Shown: positions 33,291-41,920 of the stretch, piece after piece
Layout: each line of letters starts with the position of its first letter
Position numbering within the stretch: position 1 is the stretch's first letter
NCBI GenBank assembly: GCA_015680685.1
Contig: MNCI01034697.1
Coordinates: 1,234,830 to 1,276,749, forward strand
Reading direction: 5' to 3'
Length of the DNA: 41,920 nt
From: Gnetum montanum
Taxonomy: Eukaryota; Streptophyta; Gnetopsida; Gnetales; Gnetaceae
The notes under the pieces: generated by a model
Seen by the model: the letters and a program-made list of their open reading frames with translations, nothing else
What the model was told of the DNA's origin: nothing
Databases searched by the model: none
Position numbers and translations under genes: made by a program

Positions 33291-35406
33291 CAAGACAAGT
33301 CAATGCAACCACCACCTCAATGGATGGACAACCACACTATATTTTCCAGACCTCCCCCTTTAAACATAGTTGTGGGAAAGATGGCCATCCATGCTAACCA
33401 TCCACATGGCTCCTCATTCTTTCACTTTCTTTTTTTTCTTACACATTTTTTTTTACACTTTGCTTCTTTTTACCTTTTTCTTTGGTTTTTTGTTTTACTA
33501 ATTTTCTTAATTTTTTTACAACATTATTAGTATGTTTTACCTTTCTTGATTAAGTTTACACTTTCTTATATATTTTACTTTATTTTTTTGAGTATGAATT
33601 TTCATTATTTCTACTAATAAAAGTACTTTATTATTGTAGGGCATAGTGCCACTATTGTTGTTTACTACTGATGGTTTGAGCTTAATGTTGTGATTGTTAA
33701 TGACTAGTTTGTATTTTGAACTCTAATGTTTGATGAATATGACATGGTTTATTTTTCATTGAATAGGTAGTGAGTCCATGTCATCTACCCATCCAACAAA
33801 CTCTATGATTTTCCTTAGTCTAAAAGTTTGAGGTCATTTCCATTAAAGAAACTTTTAATCAATTGGTGACCTTGGTAGTTTCTAGAATTGGGAAGGATTC
33901 AAAGGTTTGTAGAGGATGTGACTTCAAGGGGAATCAATACTCTTTTTACTCATCTACTTTCTTGAGTGTTTGAGTGTTTTTCATGAAATTCTTACTGTTC
34001 CATTCGAACCACTAATAGGAAGTCAAATAAAGTCTTTGCACGGTGTGGTTTCCATCTAAAAAGAAAAGAAGAAGAAGAAGAAGAACATGATGGAAATTCA
34101 AAGCACACTTGTTAGACAAATAAATTGGATACAAGCAATGGTTATGGAACTAGAAAGACATGTTATCCATGCCTAAATGTCCCCTCTAACTAAAGCCCTC
34201 TCTCTCACTTTCTACTTCTCTTTTCCTCTCTTTATGGAATGGTGGTTGTCTTGTGGGAGCACTCTTGTGTCTTGAGTGGGTAGATCGACCTTGGAGTGGC
34301 GATGTGAAGTCATTGAAAGAGGCTAGTTTTGGTTTGCACTAAATATGGAACTTCTCAAGTCATTTTAAACAAAAAATCCATAAGGGACTTCTTATGAACT
34401 TAATTTGGGATTCCATCCCACCTTCTCAATCATCCATATATGCTACCATAACTCATCTCACTATTGATTTCCATGTTATGCTTGATGTCTTAGTCTGACA
34501 TGTTGGAATTCTTAGATAAATTCTTCTGGGTTGGTCCTTAACTTTTCATGATCGTTAATCAACTATGGGGCCCATGGGCTCCTTAGTTGAGGTTATGCAA
34601 GGGAAAAAAAGGCATGTGCCTACTATGGGGAGGACCCACTTGTATATCTTTTGGCTTGGTTAGTTAATTTCCTTACTTTAGACATTGTTACAATCGTATC
34701 TTTTGCATATCTCATTACCTATCCCACTTAGTGCTCTTTAAACTTTCATTAAATTCATTCTCCACATCAATTTCTCAATTTTCTAAATTTCTGAGCTCCA
34801 GAACCCTCTTCCTACTATTTTCATCCTATTCATGGCTTTTTGAGCTTCCATTTGATCCCAATGTCACTCAAAAACCCCTTATATTTTGAAAGTTTGATCA
34901 AAGTCAACAGAAGTCTATGGTGGTCAACAACTGCATCAACAAGGCCATGTCAATGCAATCGACCCCAATGATGAGGCCCTGTCAATGCATGTCAAAAACT
35001 CTATATTTACTGCTACATAATTTGAAATTTTTTGTTATTTTCTTCATAACACAAGGGGATTTTTTGCCATTTTTTAGAGCCCAAAACCTTTTAGAGCCCA
35101 TAACTTCCCAACCATTTGTCCAAATCACTTCATTCTTTTATTCTGCAACTACCAAAGGTAAGCTCTTCCAGTGAAATGTTTTTGAAAATTTTTCTAACTC
35201 CCCCAAAGGGTTAATAAATACAATGATATGAAATTATCAAATTTTGAGAGTTAACCATTCCAACACCCTCTGAAATGAATTGTTAACATTAAAACATAAA
35301 TAAAATAATGATTAAAATTGATTAAATCAGCCATAATCACAACTTAGCAAAGTGTAACTATCCTAAGGAGATAAGGTATCCTAATTGTTTCATGTTACAC
35401 AACAAT
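33291..35406 (+). other. Element C spacer between integrase and ORF-X
   Basis: About 2.1 kb without a supported frame. About 33780-34640 aligns with element A (about 1650-2450, reversed), so this spacer is an old part of the family. It holds T-rich tracts (33420-33530) and an (AAG)n run near 34063-34086. Confidence 0.55.
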
Positions 35407-35436
35407 TACTAACCTATGATTATGTTGTCATGATAG
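35407..35436 (+). promoter_or_regulatory. Candidate branch point and 3' splice site before ORF-X (element C)
   Basis: TACTAAC at 35407-35413, an exact match to the strongest branch-point consensus, then ATGATAG ending at 35436. The branch A at 35412 is 23 nt from the A of the AG. The ORF-X start, now TTG GCA CCA, follows directly. The position far downstream of the element's promoter fits a spliced subgenomic RNA. Confidence 0.5.
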
Positions 35437-38270
35437 TTGGCACCAAGACCAAAATGACCATAGGAGGAAGGACCCTCTCAACCAAGGAAAAAACAACCTA
35501 GAACTAGAAGGGACCAACAAGAACAATCCTAGGAGCTGCCAAAGGCAACCCATGCAACAAGACCTTTTCAAGAGGAGCCCAAAGTGGAATCTATTCAACA
35601 GATTCCTAAAGAAAAAGTTCCATCAGAATAATCACAGTGAGGAAAAGCATCGAGACCCATACCAAGGCTTGAAGTCACACTAACACAAGCCTGCCCTAAC
35701 ACCATTAGGCCCCATAAGATCCAATGCTCAGTTCTCCAAGAATTAAACTTTGGGCCATTTTTAGAGCATGCTTTAGTAGAGGTAAAAACACAATTGCAAA
35801 CCTCTCCCATGTGGTACATGGGAGAGACGTATCTCTTTTGGAATAATAAAAGACTAGGCTCCACAATGAAAATCAAGGATATTCAAGTGTCCTATTTGAC
35901 TGAAGCTATCATATAAGTGTTGGGGTTGCCTGATACTGAGACATAACTAGTAGAGCTATCAACACAAGGTGACCTTAAGGCCAAAAAGGAGTGGACTTAG
36001 CGGTGTTATGGGGTTGACCATAAGGAATATGACATGCTCACATTGGTGAAACACATGCTTCAAAATCATGACCTATTACCTCAATCCAACAGTGAGGCCT
36101 AGCAAAGTGACTACCTTTTCCACCTAAGAATGCACCTCTCTAGGTGGAAGATTTCTAGCAAACCTTCCACAACTGATCTATTTAGAGATTAAAAAGTGCT
36201 TTAAAGTAAACCAAAGTGGAAGGAAAACCCTACCTTTTCCATGCCTCATCTGAAAAATTTGCAAAAGAGTAGGGATCATCTGCTATGTAAATGACACAAT
36301 CAAGCATGCTCCTTTGGCCTTGTGGTCTAAAATAATGAAGGACAAGACACCTATCATGACTAAAAAAGAGGAGTAGAAATTTCCACCTCTACTACATACT
36401 CAAGAAACAACATTGGAGGCCAATGTAGCCATTGAATTCTTGTGTGAAATCTGAGAGCAGCTCTTGCGTGAGCAGGAGTAGCATGTAGGAACGAGTGGTG
36501 TGGTCACCTTAATGAGGTGGCTCAAACAATTAGCTAGATGAAATAAGATGGACCAATATTCTCTGCCCAATGGATGTAGTTGCCCACAAGGTTAGATCCT
36601 AATGCTTGAGAGTTGATGGTGTCATTATCTCAACATCATTTATTCCTAGAAATATTTGGGAATGCTACCTCATTTTTGATGCATTTGAAGGAAGGAAAGG
36701 GGGTAATTGTACTTGTGATGTAGCACCAAGGATAGAAGATCGCTACTAAAGTAGTTACTGATCCAATCGTTAAAGCACTTAATGCACTTGTAGTGTCTTT
36801 ACTAGACGTATCTGCACTTTAAGATGTGTAAACGTTCATAAGCATGGTCAACGGAAGATTGAATGTAACCTAGCATGAAGAGTTGCTAGATTGACTGGTG
36901 GGGAATAGGTAACCAATTCTAGATATCCTTGATTTTTTAGACAACATCACTACTACCCAGTCAAAGTTGCTGGAAGCAAAGGGCAAGTGCATCATCCTAG
37001 AAGGGCAACTTGAAATAGCCCAAGTATAGAACCAATGCTTGGCTATGGAAGTTGCTGAACTACATGCCCATTTTGCTAATCTCATGCTCCTCAACTTGAC
37101 AACAACTAGAGACAAAGCTTTTCAATAGCTTTAAGAACAACTAAAACAAGCTGAGGAAATGGTGATGGCCATCTTCAACCAGTCTATAGCAAAAGCAAAC
37201 ACCTACTCAGTTTAGAAGGACTTGGTTCATATGCACCAAGAAAATGAATCATTGACCACTAAAAATCATTGCCCATGTAATGTTGATGCATAGAAACAAT
37301 AAATGCAAGAATTTATTCATCAATAGCAGGAGAAATTCACCAAGGTAAACATAGAATTGAAAAAATTGGCCACAAAAAATTGGAATCTTTCTATGGAGGA
37401 AGTTTGAGCCTTATGCTAGAAGTCTGCCATTGAGATTACCAACTAGAAAAATGAAGCTATGAAGTTTGAAAGAGTTAAAAATTACTATAGAGACCAGGTT
37501 GGCTTGTAGAAGGATGTAAATGAGAAACATATTCAAATGGCTAAGGCAAAAGTAAAGAAAGCCCTCTAGCAACCCCAATAAGGAAGAGAAGTGTGGTAGC
37601 CCATCATTGATGGGATTGATGCCTATAACAAAGTGGAGATCTACTTGAAGGAGTTGCAAATTGAAGAAATGATAAAATACATGGAATTGGCCAATCTCTA
37701 CTATGCAAACCTAGAAATGATTATTGTTGGATAACCATGGTTAGAATTGGAAAAACAAGTGGCTAGCTCGTACTTGCTATATGAGGTTGAGTTCAAGCAC
37801 CATATGGACACCAAGCAAAACTTGAGATAGCAAATGCCAAACTTGAAGTTCTCAAGGCATGATTCATAGATCAATAATCAACTACTGAGAACTTGGCCAA
37901 GAGAATGAATGATTACCAAGAGCTGAAAGACACAGTTAAGGTGTTCGACATCAAGCATAAACAATTTGTTTCCTGGTTCATCAATGCTAAGCAACTATTT
38001 CCAATGATTCCCTATCCTTGGGATGTGCCCATTCCTACCCACATTAGTGAAGTTGCATGGATGTTGCACGATCCTAGGATTAAGGAGGAGAAAATGAAAG
38101 CATTGCTGGATGCTTTTCATCTCTTGCCTAAAGTTGTAGTAGTAGTAAGATAATTACAACCATCGCACATGCCTAAAGTTGGTGAAGGTCCCTCAGAACC
38201 TCAAGAGCCACCAACACCTAGGACTATCTAACCTTCCCCACCAATTTCATGCCATCAAAGGAAGTGAAGT
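35437..38270 (+). pseudogene. ORF-X relic of element C (unrecognised coiled-coil retroelement protein)
   Basis: Homologous along its length to ORF-X of element B, about 945 codons. The ATG appears changed to TTG. Blocks in order: GGPSQ-like basic start; LNFGPFLEHALVEVKTQL near 35745; SPMWYMGETYLFWNNK near 35808; LPFPCLI at 36230-36250; a long heptad-like region at about 36940-37850 with KYMELANLYYANL near 37675; and FVSWFINAKQLFPMIPYPW near 37970, followed by an open stretch up to about 38150. At least two frameshifts and many TAG/TGA stops are present. It sits where Athila elements have their env-like frame, but no signal peptide or membrane span is evident, so envelope function is not claimed. 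Confidence 0.68.
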
Positions 38271-38427
38271 CCAATTTTGAAAGAGTCATGTCATGGTGTT
38301 CAATTTTGTATCATGAACATCACAATTTTGTAATGTGTTGATCTATACACTTAGGCACTTAGTTTTGTCAAGTTAGTTGGTTTCTGTTTTTTCAAGAGTT
38401 AGTCAATAATCTCATACCTTCCCAATT

Positions 38428-38441
38428 TTGTTGTGGGGGTA
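38428..38441 (+). other. Element C polypurine tract
   Basis: TTGTTGTGGGGGTA abuts the LTR start TGACAGG, as in element B. Confidence 0.78.
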
Positions 38442-39313
38442 TGACAGGTTGCAGTTGCCTACATCAATGAGGCCTCATCAATGCATCATTTGCTACGTCA
38501 ACGTGGCCTTGCGAACATAGGGTCTCTTTTTTGCTATAAATATGTGCTCATTTGCCACATTTGTGACATCAAATTGATAGTAGTAGCAGAGCTCATGTAG
38601 TTTGTCTATTTTAAAGTTAGAATATTTCTCTTGAGTACCCACAGAAAAAGTCATTGAGTGTATAGGTCTTTATTCGAGCACTATTGTACCTAAGCACAAC
38701 AACGTGTGCGACAATAAAGAAAAACTTCTTGATAAACCTTGCAACATTTTGGATAGTTTAAATGTTTCATTTATGCATTTAATATTCTCAATTATTCATT
38801 CAATGTCTTCTAGTAATTAAGCTAATTAAGTGAGATAAGCTAGATAGATTAAATACATAAGTATGATCGCTTCATGTGTAACATGTATTCTCTTGGTAAT
38901 CCCAATAGTGTTATTGCATGGTATGCCCAATAGGGTAGTGCTTGGTAACCTAGCTGTGGATATGTGGGTTCAAGATGTGTACAAAAAGTGGGGTCATATG
39001 CTTATGTTAAGATTAGTTAGAGATCAGTTAGTTAGTTAATTTAGATTAGTCATTAAATTACTTTATCTCTCTCTTGAGAGCATCAAAAAACATAAAATAT
39101 AAAATGATAAAAATCATATGCCTTGATTTCACTTAACCATACCTTTGTACTTCACAAGTGTAATCAAGAAGATAATGAATGACCTTGGGGCAAAGTTCAC
39201 TTCCTAGAAGACTAGTGCACCAGAAACTATAAAGTCCACAGAACTCGACCAAATTACATTTGAATGCTTTGTGATTTGTATGGTTAGGCATAGGGATACC
39301 TTGTCACTCATTA
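38442..39313 (+). repeat. Element C 3' LTR (872 bp)
   Basis: Starts TGACAGGTTGCAG after the polypurine tract. TATAAATA is at 38535-38542 and an AATAAA near 38713. CTTGGTAA blocks lie at 38892 and 38941. The end is aligned to B: ATGGTTAGGCATAGGGATACC then CACTCATTA, where B has CACTCATCA. No primer-binding site follows, as expected for a 3' LTR. No partner LTR is in the window. Confidence 0.75.
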
Positions 39314-41228
39314 CTAATACAAGACTATGATTCTCCATGATGATTGATTCTATTGCCAAATGATTAGTTGTAGGTTGAATTGATATACATCTTCTTAACC
39401 ATTCTGGTTTATCAATTAATTTTATAACTACTCGATTTGTTGGATTAGTAATAGTTTGGATACCTTTTCTAAGCTCTTAATGAGATTTTTACTACCCCCC
39501 TGCTACCCACCCTTCTGAGGCCCTTCGTCCTTGAGGACACTAGCTCCAACAATGTAACTAATGGCATACTAGGGTTAGTAACCTAGATCTATCTATACGC
39601 ATAGGCTTAGCACTTATTCTTAAGGTCCAACGTGGCTAAGAGGGTTAGATTATTAGTTCCAACAATTAAGTTGTTAAACATGGTTAATCGATCTAGGTTA
39701 TTAGCTTACTAAGGCATGATTTAAAATATCCCCTAATTATTGGCTATCTAGATGACCAATTTGACATTATCATTGGATTTATAAGACTAAAAAAAATGTT
39801 AGAAATGATTTTTTATATGTTAGAAATGGACATCAAATGCCTAAGTTATGCTAAATTGGTCTTTAGAGGCTCTTAAGGCATAGTTTAGGGCTAGAGATTA
39901 AAAATTAATTTTTGAAAATTCATAGAGCAAATTCAACTTTACCATTGAGTCTTGAAGGTTGAAATTTATGAATAATAACTCTTTGTTCACCAAAAAAGGC
40001 ATTTAGAATCAAAAGTTATGGGCTTCCAAAATATAGATTATTGGCATGAACTTTAACACTTTGCAAGATGTCATTCATCCCACTACTACCCCATGACCAA
40101 CACGCGTAATGATAGAATCTTTATCTCCATTGCTACCAAGCCATCAATTGACCAATATGATCAAATATTGACCTACACAAATATTTAAATTTATAATTTT
40201 AGCCATTCATAGTGTTTATAGACACCACCGCTTTGAAAATCCTGGTGGACTTTTTGATGGGGGTCTCGAAAAAAACTAGCGGCACATGCACAAATAAAAT
40301 ACACTTTGCCAACAATTGTTTGGTGCTTGGCATTATTGATAAGGCAAGCTTTGACTAAAGTCAATGTCAATAATGATACCATTCAAAAGGTTTAAGCACA
40401 AAGAGCTTGAAAATGACTGGCAATTGAAACAAAGCATTTTGCAAGGATAACCAAAGAAATTAGCTTTCCATATCAAAGTGGAAAAAGAAAATGGATCCTC
40501 CCCACCTCCAAGCATGAGAAACGGTGTATGTATGTAAGGTAATGACACCTCAATATTTATTTTGAGTTTTCAAGTCAAGAGTCTTACCACTAGGCTAACA
40601 GCTCATTGTTTGGCCTTATGGCTTGAGAAATGAGCATCATACCATCCATCCAAATAACACCCCCTAAGTGATATAATATAAAAAAATTAATACAAATATT
40701 AGAACAATCAGTTATAAATAAGTAACACTAAGGTTTCAATATCCATATGTAAGGTCATGACACCTCAATATCTATTTTTTAGTCTATTACTATCTTCAAT
40801 GTCACTTTGCACCATATTTCATTTCCTAATGGAATAGAAACACATCAATTGATTTCTTTGGTTTTATTAACAACTTTTAAAAGAAATATTTTTATCAATT
40901 TATATAACTTTATAATTTGTGCTTCCAACAATGAAACTAATTAAATTTTTATAACTTTATAAAATTTTCAAATTCAATTTAATTTTAGGCATGCTTTATG
41001 AAAAACTTAAAATGACAATAGCTCCTAAAATGTGAAACGAAATGAAGCTATATTACATCGGAAGACCCATAGAATCTATTGGACAGATATTACATTTTCA
41101 TGAAAAATGAAGATAGACTCTACAAATTGACCAAGCACCAATGGGAGCATTAAAAACGAATCATACAGGCTTTTTGTTGTAACATTGATGAGACATGAAA
41201 TTGCTCATATTGCTGATGGTCGCGTTAA
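39314..41228. other. Intergenic region between elements C and F
   Basis: AT-rich, with no supported gene. It contains an imprecise 32-bp direct repeat (40532-40563 and 40747-40778, GTAAGG.-ATGACACCTCAATAT type) and a tRNA-like A box on the minus strand near 40590. Confidence 0.4.
40500..40640 (-). repeat. Possible tRNA-derived SINE fragment
   Basis: The minus strand at 40600-40581 reads TGTTAGCCTAGTGGTAAGAC, a good match to the pol III A box (TRGCnnAGYnGG). A degraded B-box-like ACTTGAAAACTC follows about 20 nt on. There is no clear 3' tail, so this is a weak call. Confidence 0.3.
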
Positions 41229-41920
41229 GGCACCCACGATAAGACATCCACGTTATATCATGGGCTGCGATATCACGTATGCAATATATCGTATGTGATA
41301 TATCAAGGGTCGCGATATCGCGTATGTGATATATCGTATGCGATATATCATGGGCCGCGATACGCCATTGGAGATAGAGTTTTCACAACCCAAGAAGCAG
41401 GACAAAATCATAGACATTCAGAAAAAAAGAATGAAGGGAATAAGCACCCAACTGCCAATCATATGTATGAATGCAACATATGCTTGTACGATCACCCCAA
41501 GGGCCAATGCCCCATATTGTTACATCTACATGAGCATTGGGGAAACATGTTACATCCAGAGCTTGTACAGAGATACTGTGTTAGAGCACAGTGGCAACAA
41601 TCCTAGTCATGGGGGAATCCACCCTTAGACTGGAGGCACCCCTCACATTTTCTGAATCCAAATGCTTATCATGTTCAACCTCCTATTTCTTTAACTGGGC
41701 CACCACACTCTATCTCACCACAACACCATTCTCCACAACACTATCAATCCATACCTCCAACAAAACCACCACCTTGTGCACCTTACATTCCTCCTAACTT
41801 TCAACATTCTTATCCTTTCCCTCCTTCCACAATGCCACCAACTGTTCCTAAGGTGTTTGTACCACCGCAACCCATGAACAACACTTGTGCTACTACTACT
41901 AACAGCAGTGAAGAGCCTCC
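41229..41920 (+). pseudogene. Element F: gag C-terminal part, nearly open, runs off the window
   Basis: One frame stays open from 41229 to the end except for a single TAG at 41604-41606. Order: a 15-residue tandem repeat (41257-41366), a basic linker, a knuckle CNICLYDHPKGQC at 41472-41510 followed by LLHLHEHW, then a Pro/His/Ser-rich tail. Knuckle and LHLHE match the gag of element A, and the Pro/His-rich tail resembles those of A and C. It is the least decayed gag in the window. The upstream gag core is not found, so the fragment starts at an internal break or rearrangement near 41200. Confidence 0.65.
41257..41366 (+). repeat. 45-bp in-frame tandem repeat in element F gag
   Basis: Units 41257-41301 and 41302-41346 plus a 20-bp partial unit to 41366. 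Each unit encodes 15 residues of the type YxGxRYxVCxISYxI. The DNA is rich in GATATC, CGTATG and TGATAT words and partly self-complementary. It recalls the palindromic words in the U3 of element B's LTRs. Confidence 0.85.

Larger units (their letters stand above)
28465..39313 (+). mobile_element. Element C: 5'-truncated Athila-like Ty3/gypsy retrotransposon with ORF-X
   Basis: The order is gag (from its middle), protease, reverse transcriptase, RNase H, integrase, a 2-kb spacer, ORF-X, polypurine tract and 3' LTR. Homology to element A's gag begins near 28465; no 5' LTR, primer-binding site or gag N-terminus was found upstream. Athila-like landmarks are NVVADHLSRL at the end of RNase H and TPYHPQANGQVEVTNR in integrase. 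The position of ORF-X matches that of the env-like third frame of Athila elements. All frames are broken. Confidence 0.85.

Noticed and set aside
34880-35000. Possible second LTR of element C, because CATCAA.-GAGGCC words resemble the LTR start at 38452
   Set aside because: No TATA box, no CTTGGTAA blocks and no primer-binding site follow; the resemblance is limited to short palindromic words.

Overview
This AT-rich window is nuclear DNA of a land plant. It holds one intact, intron-rich host gene, an actin-bundling villin, set among decayed LTR retrotransposons of the Ty3/gypsy Athila/Tat type. The retroelement load and the villin sequence would fit a non-angiosperm seed plant such as a gymnosperm, but the sequence does not prove this. 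No bacterial genes, CRISPR arrays, rRNA or complete tRNA genes were seen.

Layout. (1) 1-6231: element A, minus strand. It has both LTRs (the left one cut by the window edge), a primer-binding site, a broken gag and a polypurine tract, but no recognisable pol. (2) 6221-6347: a perfect 33-bp inverted repeat at the outer edge of A's 5' LTR. (3) about 7440-15268: the villin gene, plus strand, with a 5' UTR exon, 22 coding exons and 976 predicted residues. Two of its introns appear to use GC donors. (4) about 17245-21776: element D, plus strand, with a 5' LTR, primer-binding site, RNase H tail and Tat-like integrase relics. (5) 21777-26625: element B, plus strand, complete from LTR to LTR with a near-perfect 5-bp target duplication. 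Its only coding content is one long decayed frame, here called ORF-X. (6) 26626-28464: unassigned DNA with a 134-bp G tract. (7) 28465-39313: element C, plus strand, 5'-truncated, Athila-like gag, protease, reverse transcriptase, RNase H and integrase, then a 2-kb spacer, a second ORF-X, polypurine tract and 3' LTR. (8) 39314-41228: unassigned, with a small tRNA-derived, SINE-like signal. (9) 41229 to the end: element F, a nearly open gag fragment with an in-frame 45-bp tandem repeat.

How the parts relate. The LTRs of A, B, C and D share a TATA box about 95-105 bp in (D's offset is unsure), a repeated CTTGGTAAyCC-AGTAG block and similar ends. A and B share a GGC...GTTGCC-like primer-binding site, with a diverged form in D. 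A, B and C share a TTGTGGGGGTA-like polypurine tract. A looks like a pol-less relative of C. B looks like a non-autonomous element carrying only ORF-X, which in C sits downstream of integrase, where Athila elements have their env-like frame. In B, C and D a TACTAAY branch-point-like motif lies exactly 23 nt before an ATAG acceptor. In B and C that acceptor abuts the ORF-X start, which suggests expression from a spliced RNA. The pol relics carry many C-to-T and G-to-A type lesions, as expected for methylated, silenced DNA. The villin reading frame is clean.
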